From: Tanypteryx hageni
Taxonomy: Eukaryota; Arthropoda; Insecta; Odonata; Petaluridae
Direction of reading: 5' to 3'
DNA: 64,000 bases
Assembly (NCBI GenBank): GCA_028673005.1
Contig: CM054114.1
Span: forward strand, 17,669,137-17,733,136
Under the pieces are notes generated by a model. That model was not told the DNA's origin. It saw only the letters and a list, made by a program, of their open reading frames with translations, and ran no database searches. Every line of letters starts with the position of its first letter. Within the stretch, counting starts at the first letter, position 1. A program made the translations under genes and the position numbers. Below are positions 1 to 11,469 of the stretch, piece after piece.

Positions 1-356
1 TAGAGAAAGACTAACATAGTGAGCCTGGAACGCTCACCTTGCCCGGAAAAGGGTTACAAAGTACCGAAAACTAGTACAATAAATTATTAACTGAACCCTT
101 ACGTAAGTCTGAGACTCTCTGTATATAGTGTATCAAGCACTTGCAGAATGCACCAACATCTCATGCACTAAATAAAGTACATATTAAGAAATTATGTGAC
201 TCAGCACTTGTGCAAAAGAAATATTTTATGCACCTTAAGATATTTTTTTCTGGGATTAGGCATAGGTTTTCAGCTTTGTCTTTTGTAATTTTTTTGAAAA
301 ACTTCATTTCATGACTACATATTGATATTAAGTTCTCTTGTTCTTTTCTTATTCAG

Positions 357-389
357 GCTGGAGTGCAAGGCCAACCGGCTGAAAAACAT
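357..389 (+). CDS. Short phase-0 exon of an unidentified host gene (exon C, set 1)
   Basis: A 33-bp exon lies between a good acceptor (TTCTTATTCAG) and a GTGAGT donor and reads AGVQGQPAEKH. I call it an exon because the same arrangement recurs at 45140-45205, where the peptide starts AEEQ and ends GSQPLEKH; both keep phase 0 at each end. The copy here lacks the 11 middle codons of the other. The surrounding intron is also recognisably related to that copy, so this is an old genomic duplication and not chance. It should splice to the exon at 880-936. By analogy with set 2 it encodes part of a cytoplasmic tail of a single-pass membrane protein. The transmembrane exon of this copy would lie before the window. 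Function unknown. Confidence 0.6.
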
Positions 390-879
390 GTGAGTGTCTT
401 TAATAAAGTATTGCTTTCGTAATGAAGTTTCTGCATTCAATTTATTCTGATGCCTGTGCTAATCATAGAAGAAAATCCTTTTTATCCCAAACATTTCTAT
501 GCATAAAATCACTGGCACTTCCCATTAATTGATAATTTTAACTTTTCGTTTTTGACTGCTACCTCCCTGCCCTCCACCTTCTTCTCCCAATGTCCCGGTT
601 TGGTTCTTTGATGTGAAAATATTAAAATGTGTATGTATATATATATATACACATATTATAAAAGACGTCCCACTCTGACACCCTGACTATATGGTAAGCC
701 TATATATAGTTAATAATAAAACAATAAATACATAATTATAAAGTCAACAATAAAAAATTAGTTCTCCCATTACAAGATTGAAAATATAAATCAAAATTAT
801 CTGCTGAATTTCCATTTATATTTTTTATAATGTTTAGATGCCTCTACTAGTTTCCTTACTTTACCATATTTTTTCCCAG

Positions 880-936
880 GTCCGGTTTTATGATGAAAGC
901 ACAACAGGCATCACAGGACCCACGGCGCTGAAATTG
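880..936 (+). CDS. Phase-0 exon of an unidentified host gene (exon D, set 1)
   Basis: A 57-bp exon follows a pyrimidine-rich acceptor (TTTTTTCCCAG) and precedes GTAAAT. It reads VRFYDESTTGITGPTALKL, 19 codons, phase 0 on both sides. The paralogue at 45484-45537 reads VRFRDEVTASNGNGHPEL; VRF, DE and the terminal L are shared. The last ~150 bp of the upstream intron is strongly similar between the two loci, including the polypyrimidine tract. A following phase-0 exon could be the one at 13588 or the one at 30967, both of which begin with Val after a CAG acceptor. I do not recognise the protein family. Confidence 0.6.
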
Positions 937-1784
937 GTAAATCCCATTTTTATTGAAATATCTAATGCATTAAATTTTCTGCTCAGATTAGGGTTGAGTC
1001 AGCTACTATAAAATTTAATGAGAATCAAAGATAGATAAATGCTTCAATATTAGTAGGATCTCAAGAAAATGTTCAGGTTGAATCTTTGCTGAATCAATTT
1101 CAAAATGTTGTTAGAATTAACAGGAAAGAGTATTTGGCAATATTGGGAAACAAAAATACAATCAGGCAGAACTTGCATTTGTTGCTACACAGGTTACAGT
1201 TGCCTTTTTTAAAATGTCATTTATCTTGACTCAATTGAGAACATACCTATATTAAAAACCCTATTTTAAAAGATACACTAAAACCTCGTTATATCTAAGT
1301 TCAAGGGACCACAAAAATACGAATTCAAATTATCCGGGTTCGAAATAAACGAACTTTTAAAAAATCGAAATTTCTTATGATATAGTCGTATCTATCCGTT
1401 CTGCTACAAAACTATTGACCTTACAAGTTCGTACACAAGGCGAATTCATGAACAGAGCTGAAGTGAACACTTAAATTTTCCCAGTGTATATTTCAAGTTG
1501 CTCTTTTACACCACGTTTAAAATAAAAGACTTTCAACCGCACGTACTCAGCTACAAGATTCCGAAAATACATGCTAAAAAGATTGGGAAAACGATTTAAA
1601 TTTAAATAATAAAGAATTTAAATAATAAAGACGCAAACATAATTTAATGACTTTTTAATTTAATAAATATAGATTTCAGTTCTTCATACTTACTAATATT
1701 TTGAAAACTTTGAAGGCTTTAACACAATATAATGACTTTTTAATCTAATGCAAAAAATTTAAATTTTTCATATTTGCTAGTATA

Positions 1785-1976
1785 TTAATAAGGATTTAGT
1801 TTTACCTTGTAGATAAGTATGCAAATGATTTTTTTAGACATTAAATCACACAAAAATGCAACATTTCTGCAGAAATCTTTTTTCAAAATTTCACAAGGTT
1901 CATTCTGTTCTTCGAAAAAGTTCGTGACTTGTTTTCGCAAAGCTAAAAGATTTTCTAGTACTTGGCCTTGTGACAA
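1785..1976 (-). pseudogene. hAT-like (GTF2IRD2/ZBED type) protein fragment
   Basis: A 63-codon minus-strand reading frame contains LRKQVTNFFEEQNEPCEILK followed by a FLCDLMSKK-type segment. As far as I can recognise by eye, this resembles the helical linker region of hAT-derived proteins such as GTF2IRD2 and other BED/SCAN-domain relatives (pattern FLCDIxxHLNxLN). The frame ends where the family continues with an LQGK motif; only remnants follow. It lies inside the Tigger-like element at 1276-3007, so it is either a nested insertion or captured sequence. Confidence 0.4.
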
Positions 1977-2479
1977 CCAGCTTACTTAATGGTTTGGAAG
2001 ATCTACACTAAATGTTTCATCGTCATATTGAAGCACTGGCGATGCCGTGAAGCATTTGCTCGAATGTAGTACACAATACCAATAACTATACGTGATGTGT
2101 CATTTAAAACGAGATTTGGCGCAAAGATTCTGTTGATGCAAAATACATATCTTTTGTTTGTTATTTCTGTAACTTTCATCCTAAAATCATATGGGGATGC
2201 AGGCACTGTTTATCTGTTTTGTGATGTCTCTCACTCTTGAGATATTTTTCCTTATGCGTCAACGCTTGAGAGCTATATGGAAAGGAAGGAGGAATGGTCT
2301 TCGGATCTGGGCTAGTGCTTGGTTCAGCATTTCTTGAGAACAACATAAGTTGTGCGGAAGCAGCTATCGTTTATTATTTTCCGTTGCTACTTTTGTTTAA
2401 TTTCTAACATTAAAAGAGTCAAACTTATCATGGCGTCATTAGAAAAACGCAAGCAATAACTGGTGATGAAAAGTAGACT

Positions 2480-2569
2480 GAAATATTACTTGAATGTGAT
2501 TCGGAAGAAAGTGTCAGTTCAGAGACTGATAGTGAAAATAACATTGAAGATCATGCTCATATTACTAAG
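2480..2569 (+). pseudogene. Possible acidic N-terminal exon of a transposase
   Basis: The frame EILLECDSEESVSSETDSEN continues with NIEDHAHITK and stops at AAG|GTAAAA, a passable splice donor. Acidic Ser/Asp/Glu-rich N-termini like this are common in piggyBac-type transposases, but they are low-complexity and not diagnostic. There is no start codon in the same frame immediately upstream. Confidence 0.2.
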
Positions 2570-3009
2570 GTAAAATGTTTTATTTTTATTTTTTGAGTGG
2601 GTTAATAAAAATTTACGAGGAAGATGTAGAAATCTTCGATAAAGCAGTATACGTGAAGTAATCCGAGAACCTGGAATAAAGGTCTAGTAATGCAAGGATA
2701 TGGTGATTCCTTTATTTGTATCATATGCAATTTTATTCCACGTTGAATACTAAATAAGTAAAAAGAAGTTAAATGTTAGGGGGGCAATGTATATTTCCAC
2801 TTAAACGCACAATATGGGAAAAGGTTTTGAATTAAACGAAATGTTCGCGAGTCATTGGACCAGATCTTCGAATTCATTGCAAACGTATTTTGAATAAACC
2901 GTACTAAAAGGTACGCAAAATCCTATGATGTTGGCATGGGACTGCTCTTAGCTTCGAATTACACGCAATTTCAAATTATTCGGGATCAAAATAAAGAGGT
3001 TTTACTGTA

Positions 3010-4100
3010 TTTTGATAGTGAAATGTTCTAAAAACCAAAAGGGGAAAACTGCTCATTTGCCCCAGCCTTGTTTTAGTGTAAAAATATTGTGTGAAAAAGT
3101 GGGGCAATTCCATAAGTAAATGCGGTATTGTTTAAGATATTTTTACAATTTGCATATATTCATTATTGCAGTAATTTAAAAGTATTTACCTATATTATGT
3201 AATTTTGGTAACCGACTGCAATATTGTATTTCTGTGTGTGAGTTTCATCACTTGACCGTAATATGTTTTCTTGAACATTTTTTTAGCAATTAATGTTCCA
3301 TATAACTATTTTTCTTAAGAGATGGTTGAAACCTATGGTGAATAGGTAAATTTTAAGAATGGATGTTAGTGCCTGTTTATTTAAACAAACAATCACTACT
3401 AAACCGGTTTAAACAGTAACTGAACTTGTATGTTTTCTAAAGTAACTGAACGGGAATGAAACCAGAGCATCATAATATTAACCGAACCTGAAGATAAAAA
3501 ATATTTCATTATGTTAGAATCCCTGCTAGCTACTACCATCTTATGCATTAGGGAGTAAAATTTCCTGGGTTCTATAACTGAAAACATGAAGATAAAAACA
3601 TAAATTTGTCAAATTTTAAGTAACCATTTTCGACTCGTATAGCATTTCAACATCAGGAACAAAGGCAGTTTACAAATCTCCTGTAAGCTTAATCTCTGTG
3701 TTAGAGGATAGCGCGCTACATAGACTGATAGCTTAGCTCCCTGCTTTACTTTCTATTATCTCTTTTAGCTCTGTTGCAAGAGCATTTCACTTCCTTTCCT
3801 TTGTAGCACATACTAGGGGTCTTGGATAAGTTTACGAATGAATGCATGCGTTTCATCTTTATTAAAATTTTCAGAATAAAACTAAGTAGACTGATGTCCA
3901 CTCACAGCAATGAAAAAAAATGGCATTACCCATTGCAAGTAACTTTGGTGGTAACCATGTAAATGATATTTTAGTGAAGTTAAGAAAGGTTATTGTAATT
4001 ATGAAATAACTGAAGGTCTGATAGGGGGAACTTCACTGCAATTATAATGTATTGATTTGTGTTCTTAATGGGAGTATTTTAAAAGACAAAATGTAATTTC
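3010..4100. other. No recognisable gene
   Basis: AT-rich sequence with only short frames, no domain I recognise and no clear terminal repeats. A TAAACCGGTTTAAAC palindrome-like word occurs near 3398, without further context. Confidence 0.5.
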
Positions 4101-4539
4101 TGCCATATGGACAAAAGGAGTTTTGAAGCAGAAAATCCGGGACAAAAAAAACGGGACAAAGGAAATTTTGATTTTTTTAGATTTTCTATATTTGAAATAA
4201 AAACGTTTAGAAAAGAGGAGGTACATTTTTATTTATAATTTAAAAGCAATTTAATTTATATATTTCATGGATAATTTGACAGTATTACAATAAATTAGCC
4301 AAAGGGTTTTCAGTCATATTCTAGAGTTCTTCTATCTGCCTTAATCAAATTTGGATCCATTTTTATCATCTCATAAAAATCTTAACTAGTCAAATGTAAG
4401 TTAAATTTACATAACAAAATGCAATCGATTCGTTTTACATACAGACGATTTTGTTCATCAGACTATTAAACATTTATTTGTGAAAATATTCTTTCCACAG
4501 TTTCATAAAGTGCCGGAATGGCAAACAAAAACCTACATT

Positions 4540-4700
4540 AAAAAAGGGAAAAGGAGAAACTTCCTTATAACCATAAAAATTAAAAATTAAATAAACAAAT
4601 ACACACCGGTATAGAGGAAATTACTTCACACCAGGGACCGAACACTCACACAATGTCACGCACGCACGCGCACCCACCCACACACCCACACACAAAATCA
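4540..4700 (+). repeat. Dispersed repeat, copy 1 (Penelope-associated?)
   Basis: GGAGAAACTTCCTTATAACC, then ATAAAAATTAAAA and CACACCGGTATAGAGGAAAT, matches 11483-11600 on the same strand and 12590-12725 on the opposite strand. A CA/CG-rich simple repeat (4650-4696) follows. The copy at 12.6 kb adjoins a Penelope-like protein fragment, so I suspect this is a terminal region of such an element. Confidence 0.45.
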
Positions 4701-4867
4701 ATTACATTTACGTAAATAAATCCCTTAGTCCGCTCTAAAATGATGCTTGTCGGAGCACAATTAACACGGACTATATACAAATATCACCTAGCGGCTTTTA
4801 AGGAGCCTTACCAAGCAAAATAATTCAATAAAATAATTTCAGCTACCTGTACTTAATTCGGGTAGAA

Positions 4868-5640
4868 ACACTTAATAGCGTCCATTATATGAAAGAATAG
4901 CCCTACCTTCGTAGCATGCCTCCTTTTTCCCATGTATTCTATGAAATATGCTTCCATAGAATCTGGTGAAATTATTTCTACCTGACCTCCTCCTTATATC
5001 CCTCTTTACCACCACCCAGTAACACTCGGTATTTTAGTATGAGTCCTGGTGTCTTCTGGATTCACAAAATTCTTTGAGCGATTCACTCTATGGTGGTGAT
5101 ACCCCAAGGCTTCTAGCTCCGAGTATCCTCGCCACTTATCGGTCTTGAGCACCGATCCTTTGCCTACGAATCGGAAAATAACACAGTTTGGAATTCCTGT
5201 TTTTAACCAGGAATTGGAATGTGTTGCGTGTCCTCCTGTCAATTCCTCCGACTATCCATTTAGTCCTAGTCAGTCGCCCACGGTTAAATTTACGATGGGC
5301 AAAAGCGCTCTCATCAATCTCAACTATGTGTCCTGGACCTCCAATTTGAGACGAATTCCCCTCCAATCACGCGGACAAAGCTCCCTGAGACAATATATAA
5401 GTCGCCTGATTGTCTCATGGCAATGTATCGTTTCCCTAACAGTAACAGATGTTAGATACTTCAATATCCACGCCAACGCTACTGACAGAAAAATATCTAT
5501 TCCAAGTTCCCGCCAAGCAAATATGGTCCCGCTCCGATGGATATGCTCTTCCTGCAGATTTTCTTTACGCATCTTACTGTGACTCCCTTGTTTTCCCCTT
5601 TGATAAACGAAATCTTCTCTATGTAAAGCCAAATGATTGC
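4868..5640 (-). pseudogene. Merlin (IS1016/ISXO2-like DDE) transposase, frameshifted
   Basis: Minus-strand segments in different frames together cover the C-terminal two thirds of a Merlin transposase. GPGHIVEIDESAFAHRKFNRG (first Asp of the DDE triad) lies near 5310, followed by KWIVGGIDRRTRNTFQFLV. Then comes SVLKTDKWRGYSELEALGY with the second Asp near 5130, then VNRSKNFVNPED and a degraded region where the family has the catalytic Glu. The tail (about 5000 to 4868) reads on in another frame with a basic RRR segment and ends at TAA. At least two frameshifts separate the pieces and an N-terminal part up to 5632 is scrambled, so it cannot make an active enzyme. Confidence 0.7.
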
Positions 5641-6875
5641 ATTTTGAAATGTAAATGTAACTTACATTTGACCTGGTAAGATTTTTGTGAGATGATAAAA
5701 AGAATCAAAATTTAATTATGGCAGATAGAAGAACTCTAAAATATGACTGAAAAAACCTTTGGCTACTTTATTATAATACTTTTAAATTATTCATGAAATA
5801 TATAAATTAAAATGCTATTAAAGTGATTAGAAATGTATTTCCTCTTTTCTAGACGTCTTTATTTCAAATATAGAAAATCTAAAAATAGCGAAATTTCCAT
5901 TGTCCCGTGTTTTTTTAATGTCCCGGATTTTCTCCTTCAAAACTCATATTGTCCCGGTTGTGACGATCAGCATCTGATCACCCTATTCACATGAAATCTC
6001 TCATCAGAACGTAAACTGGATCATACGCAGTGTTGCGATAAATACGGTAATAAGTTTGCTGAACTTGACCATTGATCTTTAAAATCTATTACTTTTGTAA
6101 CAGCTAAGGGGCCTGCAAAAATTTAGTGTCACATATTATTTATTTCAAGGGCAAAAATCAAGCGGGACGAAATTAAAACTCATAGTAGTCGTAATGAGAA
6201 CAAAATGGTGTCATGTCGCCTCGTGATACATAAGAGTGTTTAAATGTGGCAGAAACCGCGGGAAACAAACCCACTGGGATGGTACCTTTGAGCAAAAAAT
6301 ATCAACTTCGTTAATATTTGCCGTAGAAAACCGATTAAAAGACGTGCATAGTCGAGAAACTACGTACAGTGTTAAACAGAGATGCATTCTCATCAGAAAT
6401 GCATTAAAAAGTTATGATTAATTCGTACGGCCAAGGACTTGAGGTCGGTGCATACTAATTCCATCCAGCAGCGGTCAAAAAAAAATACTAACTCCGTCCC
6501 AGGGTTTTCGGAAGGACATACTAACTCAATCCCAGCGCGAAACTAAAGTTTCCTTCCCATTTTTCTGTCTGTAAGAAAAGTAGCTTTCTGGAAATCCGTG
6601 TACACTATACTTGGTGATAAATTTAACCGGAGTTTAAACCATTAGGAGATTAAATATTGAAAAGCCTCACCGCCTTTATTAGGAAGCAAGAAAAATACCA
6701 AAGGTATGCCGTGGATAGTAAAAACCTGACTTTTTAAATGTGCCACCAACAAAAATAATATCCATGCTAGCTAAAAGTTCCAAGTTCGCATTGGTCGAAA
6801 ATGAGGGTGCCATTTATAAACATAAATTTCTCTTGTCGATTACTTTTTATTTCCATCGAATCTAGGGGTCTAGGA

Positions 6876-6936
6876 CGTTTCGCCGCGGCCGTTTCGCCGC
6901 AGCCGTTTCGCCGCGAATGACATTTCGTCGCAAGGT
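6876..6936 (+). repeat. Short tandem array of a TTTCGCCGC-containing unit
   Basis: The words CGTTTCGCCGCGGC, CGTTTCGCCGCAGC, CGTTTCGCCGCGAATGACA and TTTCGTCGCAAGG follow each other at a period of about 14-18 bp. This is a GC-rich island in AT-rich surroundings. One inverted copy occurs at 9360-9371. Confidence 0.6.
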
Positions 6937-7399
6937 GTTTTTTCGATATTTGTGCAAGAAAGCATAAAATTGCAATTTTCAATTATTTGGATGTAGGATA
7001 AGTACCTACTTCAAAATCTTGTTAATGACTGGTAGGCTTAAAGATATATTTGATCTCGGAAACATGGTTTATAGGGACCAAATTTATGAACAAGCATAAT
7101 ATGAAGAAATAGATCTTCCGTTACAACTTAATATCACCGATTTAATACAAGGTATATCCGATACGATCACTTCGAAGGAATATGCTAGATCGACTGTCGT
7201 GCCGAGATTCCTTATTCCTTCCTTCCTACCATAATAACATAAATAACTGAAAGATAACGTCATGATGAGTTGACAGAAAATTTAATTACGAGTTACCCAT
7301 TAGAATAAGAAGTCAGATATATTTAACTTTTAAAATCACAATAAGAATTTTACCTTGTTTATCACACCCATCGTTTACCTTCACTTTCCCTCCCCCATT

Positions 7400-8815
7400 T
7401 TAGTGCTTTTCGTCACTGCTGAAAAGCACTATTATCTTCGTGGATGTCCGTCCGTCAGTCCGTGCGCGTATATCAGGAAAGAACTGGCACCGATTTCAAC
7501 CAAATTTGGTACCTAGAATTTTCACATAAGTACATGACCAAAATGACATATTTGGACCGGATCGACCAAGCATGGGTGCCACAATTGCAAAGTTAAACAT
7601 TTCGGTAATTCGAACTTTCGAATGAATTGGCTAAACCGATTTGAACGAAATTCTGTATTAAAGAGGCGTGCAACATCAAATAACAAAATCAAGATTTTTG
7701 GATAGATAGAGTGAGCAGGGCTGCCACAATACAAGGAATAAAAAAATCTTTTACACGTATTTGTCTTTAACTGACCGCATCAGTTTCAACCAAAATTAAT
7801 ATTTATAATATCCACATATATACAAAACTACATTAGCATATTTAAACCGAATCAGCCAAACAGGTGCCACAATTACAAATTAAACTTTCTGTAATTAAGG
7901 ATTTGGCAGGAATTGGCTGAATGGATTTCAATTAAACTTTATATATATATATATATGATTTTACAACATACCATAACATACAAACGAAAGTTCTTTGAGA
8001 TCCGTTTAGCCAATACCTTCCAAATTCATACTTACAGAAAAAATCTTACCTTGATATTGTGGTATCCCTGTTTAGTCGACATGGCTGAAATATAATATTT
8101 TGGTTATTTATTTATATGAAGATTATATATTCCATAATTTGTTAAAATCCATGAAGTCAATTCACTAGAAATACGTGTAAAAATATTATTTAACCTTTTA
8201 TTGTTGTTGCCATGCTCTTGAGCTCCGCTTTAATTTTCTTGATTTCGTTATGTTATATTGTAAACTTCTTATATAAAAAATTAATTGAAATCCTTTTAGC
8301 CAACTACTTCCAAATCCTTAATAATTGAAAGAGTTTAATTTGTAATTGTGACTCTCCTGTTTGGCTTATTCAGTTTAATACGCTAACATGTTTTTTATAT
8401 GTTTTTATTGTAAATGTTAAATTTGGTTAAAATTGATGTAGACAGTTCAACACAAATACCTGTAAAAAGAAAATTATTTTGTTCCTTGTATTATGGCAGC
8501 CCTGTTTTCTATAACTATACAAAAATATTTATTTGTCATATTATGTTGCATGCCTCTTTAAAAAAAATTTCTTTGTAATCGGTTAAGTTAAATCCATCCA
8601 AATTCATAACTACCGAAATGTATAACTTTGCAATTGTGGCACCCCTGATTAGTCGAGTTGGCCCAAACATGTTATTTTGGTCATTAATTTATGTCAGTAT
8701 TCTATGTACCAAATTTGGTTGAAATCGATTTATCCGATTCTTCCCTGATATATACGTACGGACGGACGGACATCACTTAGATAATAGTGCTTTTCAGCAA
8801 TGACGAAAAGCACTA
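7400..8815. mobile_element. Long inverted-repeat (foldback) element, ~700-bp arms
   Basis: The left end TAGTGCTTTTCGTCACTGCT (then GAAAAGCACTATTAT and GTCCGTCCGTC) is present inverted at the right end. The match continues inward through most of both arms: TTTCAACCAAATTTGGTAC near 7495 matches inverted sequence near 8715, and GTGCCACAATTGCAAAGTTA near 7575 matches inverted sequence near 8640. Each arm is itself a string of ~145-bp units anchored by TGCCACAAT (7577, 7722, 7865 in the left arm). The end sequence AGTGCTTTTCGTCA...TGCTGAAAAGCACT is also a small hairpin. No protein is encoded; a TA flank is possible. Confidence 0.65.
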
Positions 8816-8859
8816 ATAAAATTCATGGCTTTGGACGAGAATGCGTAGAATCCAATTCC

Positions 8860-9330
8860 GTTCAATACCGTCATTAAGAGTTTAATTTGTTATTATGGCG
8901 CACCCGTATGTCTGATCTGAAACAAATATGCCGTTATGGCCGCTATGGTTTTGAATATATTTATATCCTATAAATATTAAATATCGTTGAAAGTTATGCA
9001 AATCGTAAAGAATTTTATTCCTTGTATGTGCAGTCATGAATTTTATATCTATAAAACACGTCTTGATTTCATTTTAATGTGTTGCGCACCTCCTTCATAC
9101 AAAATTTCTGTGGCATCCGTTTGACCAGACCTAAATAAATTCATGAAAACAAAAAAAAATAATTTGCAGTAGTGGCATCACTGCTGCTTTGATGCCGTCT
9201 TCATATAACACTTATTCACCTATTTTTTAGAAGATTATATTTAACAAATTTAGTTGAAACTGGTTCGGCTAATCTATTCCGGAATCATGAAAACAAATGT
9301 TTCAAGTTGCAATATACACTTCTGCTGGAT
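8860..9330. repeat. Further diverged units of the foldback repeat
   Basis: Beyond the right terminus, words such as GAGTTTAATTTGTTATTATG, TTAGTTGAAACTGGTTCGGC and TGGCATCACTGCTG resemble the ~145-bp units of the 7400-8815 element. This suggests the array once extended further or that a second, older copy lies here. Confidence 0.4.
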
Positions 9331-9479
9331 AGTTTAGGCACAAAATCCAAACACCGTATCTCGCGGCGAAACGTCTCATTCCATGAATCTAGTGCCTGTG
9401 CGTGGGACAGAGTTACCATGGGCCTCTAACAACCGCGGGACTGAGCTAGTATGCGACATTTTCGAATAACGACATCCCG

Positions 9480-10440
9480 GGACTTTTAACTAAATAATTT
9501 AATAACTTTATCTGAATTGCGCTCGCGCATTCCGTATTAACACTCTTCAAAATTTCTGGTGTAATATGTGATGTCCACTGAGCATTTACAACACACAAGA
9601 CATCAGTATTTACAGTTGCTTGATGGTTGGTTCTGTGTGCACTTGTCGCTGTTTATGTAGGTCAAAATATAGAGTGAACTTCATTTAAAATATATATTCC
9701 CTTTAAATAAAATAGATAATGACTGATAACCGGCAGTCAGAGAAGAAAAAGAGGAAAATCTAAACTCTTGAGGTTAAATTAAATGTTTAATTTCAGGACA
9801 CATGCCTTCGTCCCAGCATTTCGCTCATTAAATTAAAATATGTTTGAATTCCTTTCGTGCTTTGTATTTTTTGTTTATTGCTCCCTATTCGGTTGTTCAG
9901 TTTTTTTTAATGCAATACCAAAATATTTGAATTCTTCCTGTATTTGGTCTCATTCCTCGTTCTTTTATTTATCAAAACCACAGGGGTTTTGAAACTTTTT
10001 TCTCTGCGGCCCTGTAAAATATGAACATATATGTTGCGGCCCACAAAAATTTGTATTCATAAATTGCTACATATAAATTAATAATTAGTTAACCTGCGAC
10101 AGAAAATAGCGTAAATTAATTAAATCTTTACATAGATTAATGCAGGCTGGTTTTCCAAAGTTTACATCCCTAATTGATTACTTATAATGGCAGGAAATGT
10201 TTCACTATGTGTTAGTCATTCCAAGGAATTCCCATGGCATAAATACCATTTGCAATTCATAGTTTATCAATGATAGAGAAAAATTGCAAAAACAAATTAA
10301 TAGAGTATTATCAGGTTTAAAATACTAAAAGCAATGTCAAAATCTCTTTCTGACATTATAGTAGTATTTTGCATGTATTATTTTAAATAAACTAATGTAA
10401 TTAACGCTACTGTTTATACTCTAACATGTATGGATTAAGT
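9480..10440. other. No recognisable gene
   Basis: AT-rich sequence without a supported coding region. CAGGGGTTTTGAAACTTTTT followed by GCGGCCC near 9982 looks like a hAT-type terminus. A partly similar inverted sequence occurs near 13060-13098 (GCGGCTCATACTTTGAAAAT), but the ends do not match well enough to call an element. Confidence 0.4.
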
Positions 10441-10444
10441 GTCC

Positions 10445-10800
10445 ATTGCTGAATGGTAGTCGAACGGAAAAGAAAATAATTCATTTGTTCACTCGTCTAT
10501 GCCCAAGCCGAGTTCGGTAATAGTCGTCTCCATGGCAACAATCCGATAAAATGCGATTTAAAATGCAAAAGCGGTACGTTTTGGTAGACTTTCGAGAAAA
10601 TATGATCAATTACCAAATTTCTGTGATAAGAATTAGAATTTACATTCTTTTCCCCTTAGAACAGTACAAATCTCGCTCCGATATCACAATTTTAAGATAT
10701 TTTAAAGTTTTAGGTAAAACAAATCCTTTGGAAAACAGTCTAGAATTTAATCAGCATGTCATACAATACAATATAATTAAACTGGAAAATGGAATCATCC
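10445..10800 (-). repeat. SINE-like dispersed repeat, copy 1
   Basis: The stretch CTCGCTCCGATATCACAATT followed by TTAAGATATTTTAA, and upstream parts around GTCGAAC and GAGTTCGGTAATAGTCG, match the reverse complement of 40240-40660. The same core is also present at 46021-46060. The tRNA-like end seen in the other copies is not clearly preserved here. Confidence 0.5.
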
Positions 10801-11061
10801 AAGAAGCGAGCGCAATTTAATAACAGAAAAACTTAATAATTAGTTCCTTTTCCAAATAGAATTTCCGCTGATTTTATTTGGAACTCATTAGATATTAATT
10901 AAAAACTATTTTACTGCCTTATTACCACACTATTTACGCCAATAAATTATTTTAAAGCTGAAGCGCACAAATATGCAAGACATTTCTTTCAATGCCTTGA
11001 TATTACTAGGCAGATTGAAATGATCGATAGCTACTCTGTATAATAAAATAATCCTTATGGT

Positions 11062-11062
<1 letters not shown>

Positions 11063-11113
<51 letters not shown>
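11063..11113. repeat. (TA)n microsatellite
   Basis: About 25 uninterrupted TA dinucleotides. Confidence 0.95.
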
Positions 11114-11116
<3 letters not shown>

Positions 11117-11469
11117 TATTAATCGAAAAAGTATTTATACAACGCTATTCGAAAATGAGTTACGCCAGTAAAATAACAATCCTGTTTATCTTATTGCAAA
11201 GTAGAGTTGGAAATTACATGATGGCAAAAATCATCTGGCAAATATGGTAGAATATAAAGAATTATTACATGGATTTCAGATAGTTTTCCATTCTTGTCAT
11301 CAAAGGAAAGAAATATACTGACAAATCATTTTCCTTTCTCTTTTCACACGAGTAATCTTACTATGGTATTAGTTTGATGACATCCCAAAAAATTGATTTT
11401 AAGACTTTCACCTTACAGTCGTAACTAAAGAAAGGCAATGCAGGAGTTTTGGGTAAAAGAGAAGCAGTA

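Larger units (their letters stand above)
1..936 (+). repeat. Old duplication shared with 44848-45537
   Basis: From about position 75 the sequence can be aligned with 44848 onward through both small exons. Shared intron blocks include CTAGTACAATAAATTA, AATAAAGTACATATT, AATTATGTGACTCAGCAC and ACAATAAATACATAATTATA. The C-D intron is 490 bp here and 278 bp in the other copy; part of the difference is a TA-rich tract around 640. The divergence, with several indels, is far greater than that of the 9-kb duplication at 29.45/48.26 kb, so this duplication is older. Confidence 0.7.
1276..3007. mobile_element. Tigger/pogo-like DNA transposon remnant with TA target site
   Basis: The left end CACTAAAACCTCGTTATATC and the inverted right end (reverse complement CAGTAAAACCTCTTTATTTT) are typical of Tigger/pogo termini. 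Both are directly flanked by TA, the usual target duplication. Sub-terminal sequence is also inverted (ATTCAAATTATCCGGGTTCGA against ATCCCGAATAATTTGAAATT). The 1.7-kb interior has no intact transposase. It contains a fragment resembling a hAT/GTF2IRD2-type protein at 1785-1976 and an acidic 30-codon stretch at 2480-2569, so it may be a composite or may carry captured sequence. Confidence 0.6.
4109..5985 (-). mobile_element. Merlin-family DNA transposon with long terminal inverted repeats
   Basis: Left sequence from about 4109 (GAGTTTTGAAGCAGAAAATC, then GGGACA and AACGGGACA) is repeated inverted at 5850-5960 (GATTTTCTCCTTCAAAACTC preceded by TGTCCCG). The match continues inward for roughly 100 bp (CAAATATAGAAAATCTAAAA). 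The right end extends to about 5985 with GATCAGATG...GTGACGATC. The left outer few bases do not match well, so that end may be eroded. The transposase remnant between them is Merlin/IS1016-like, which agrees with the structure. Confidence 0.6.
6440..9480. mobile_element. Outer inverted-repeat element around a foldback element
   Basis: CATACTAACTCAATCCCAGC near 6518 is matched inverted near 9450 (reverse complement CATACTAGCTCAGTCCCGCG). TACTAACTCCGTCCCAGG near 6487 matches inverted GGTAACTCTGTCCCACGC near 9410. GAATCTAGGGGTCTAGGACG near 6858 followed by TTTCGCCGCG matches inverted sequence at 9358-9398. The left side also holds a short array of TTTCGCCGC words, the right side only one. No coding capacity is visible, so it looks like a non-autonomous element into which the 7400-8815 foldback is embedded. 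Confidence 0.45.
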
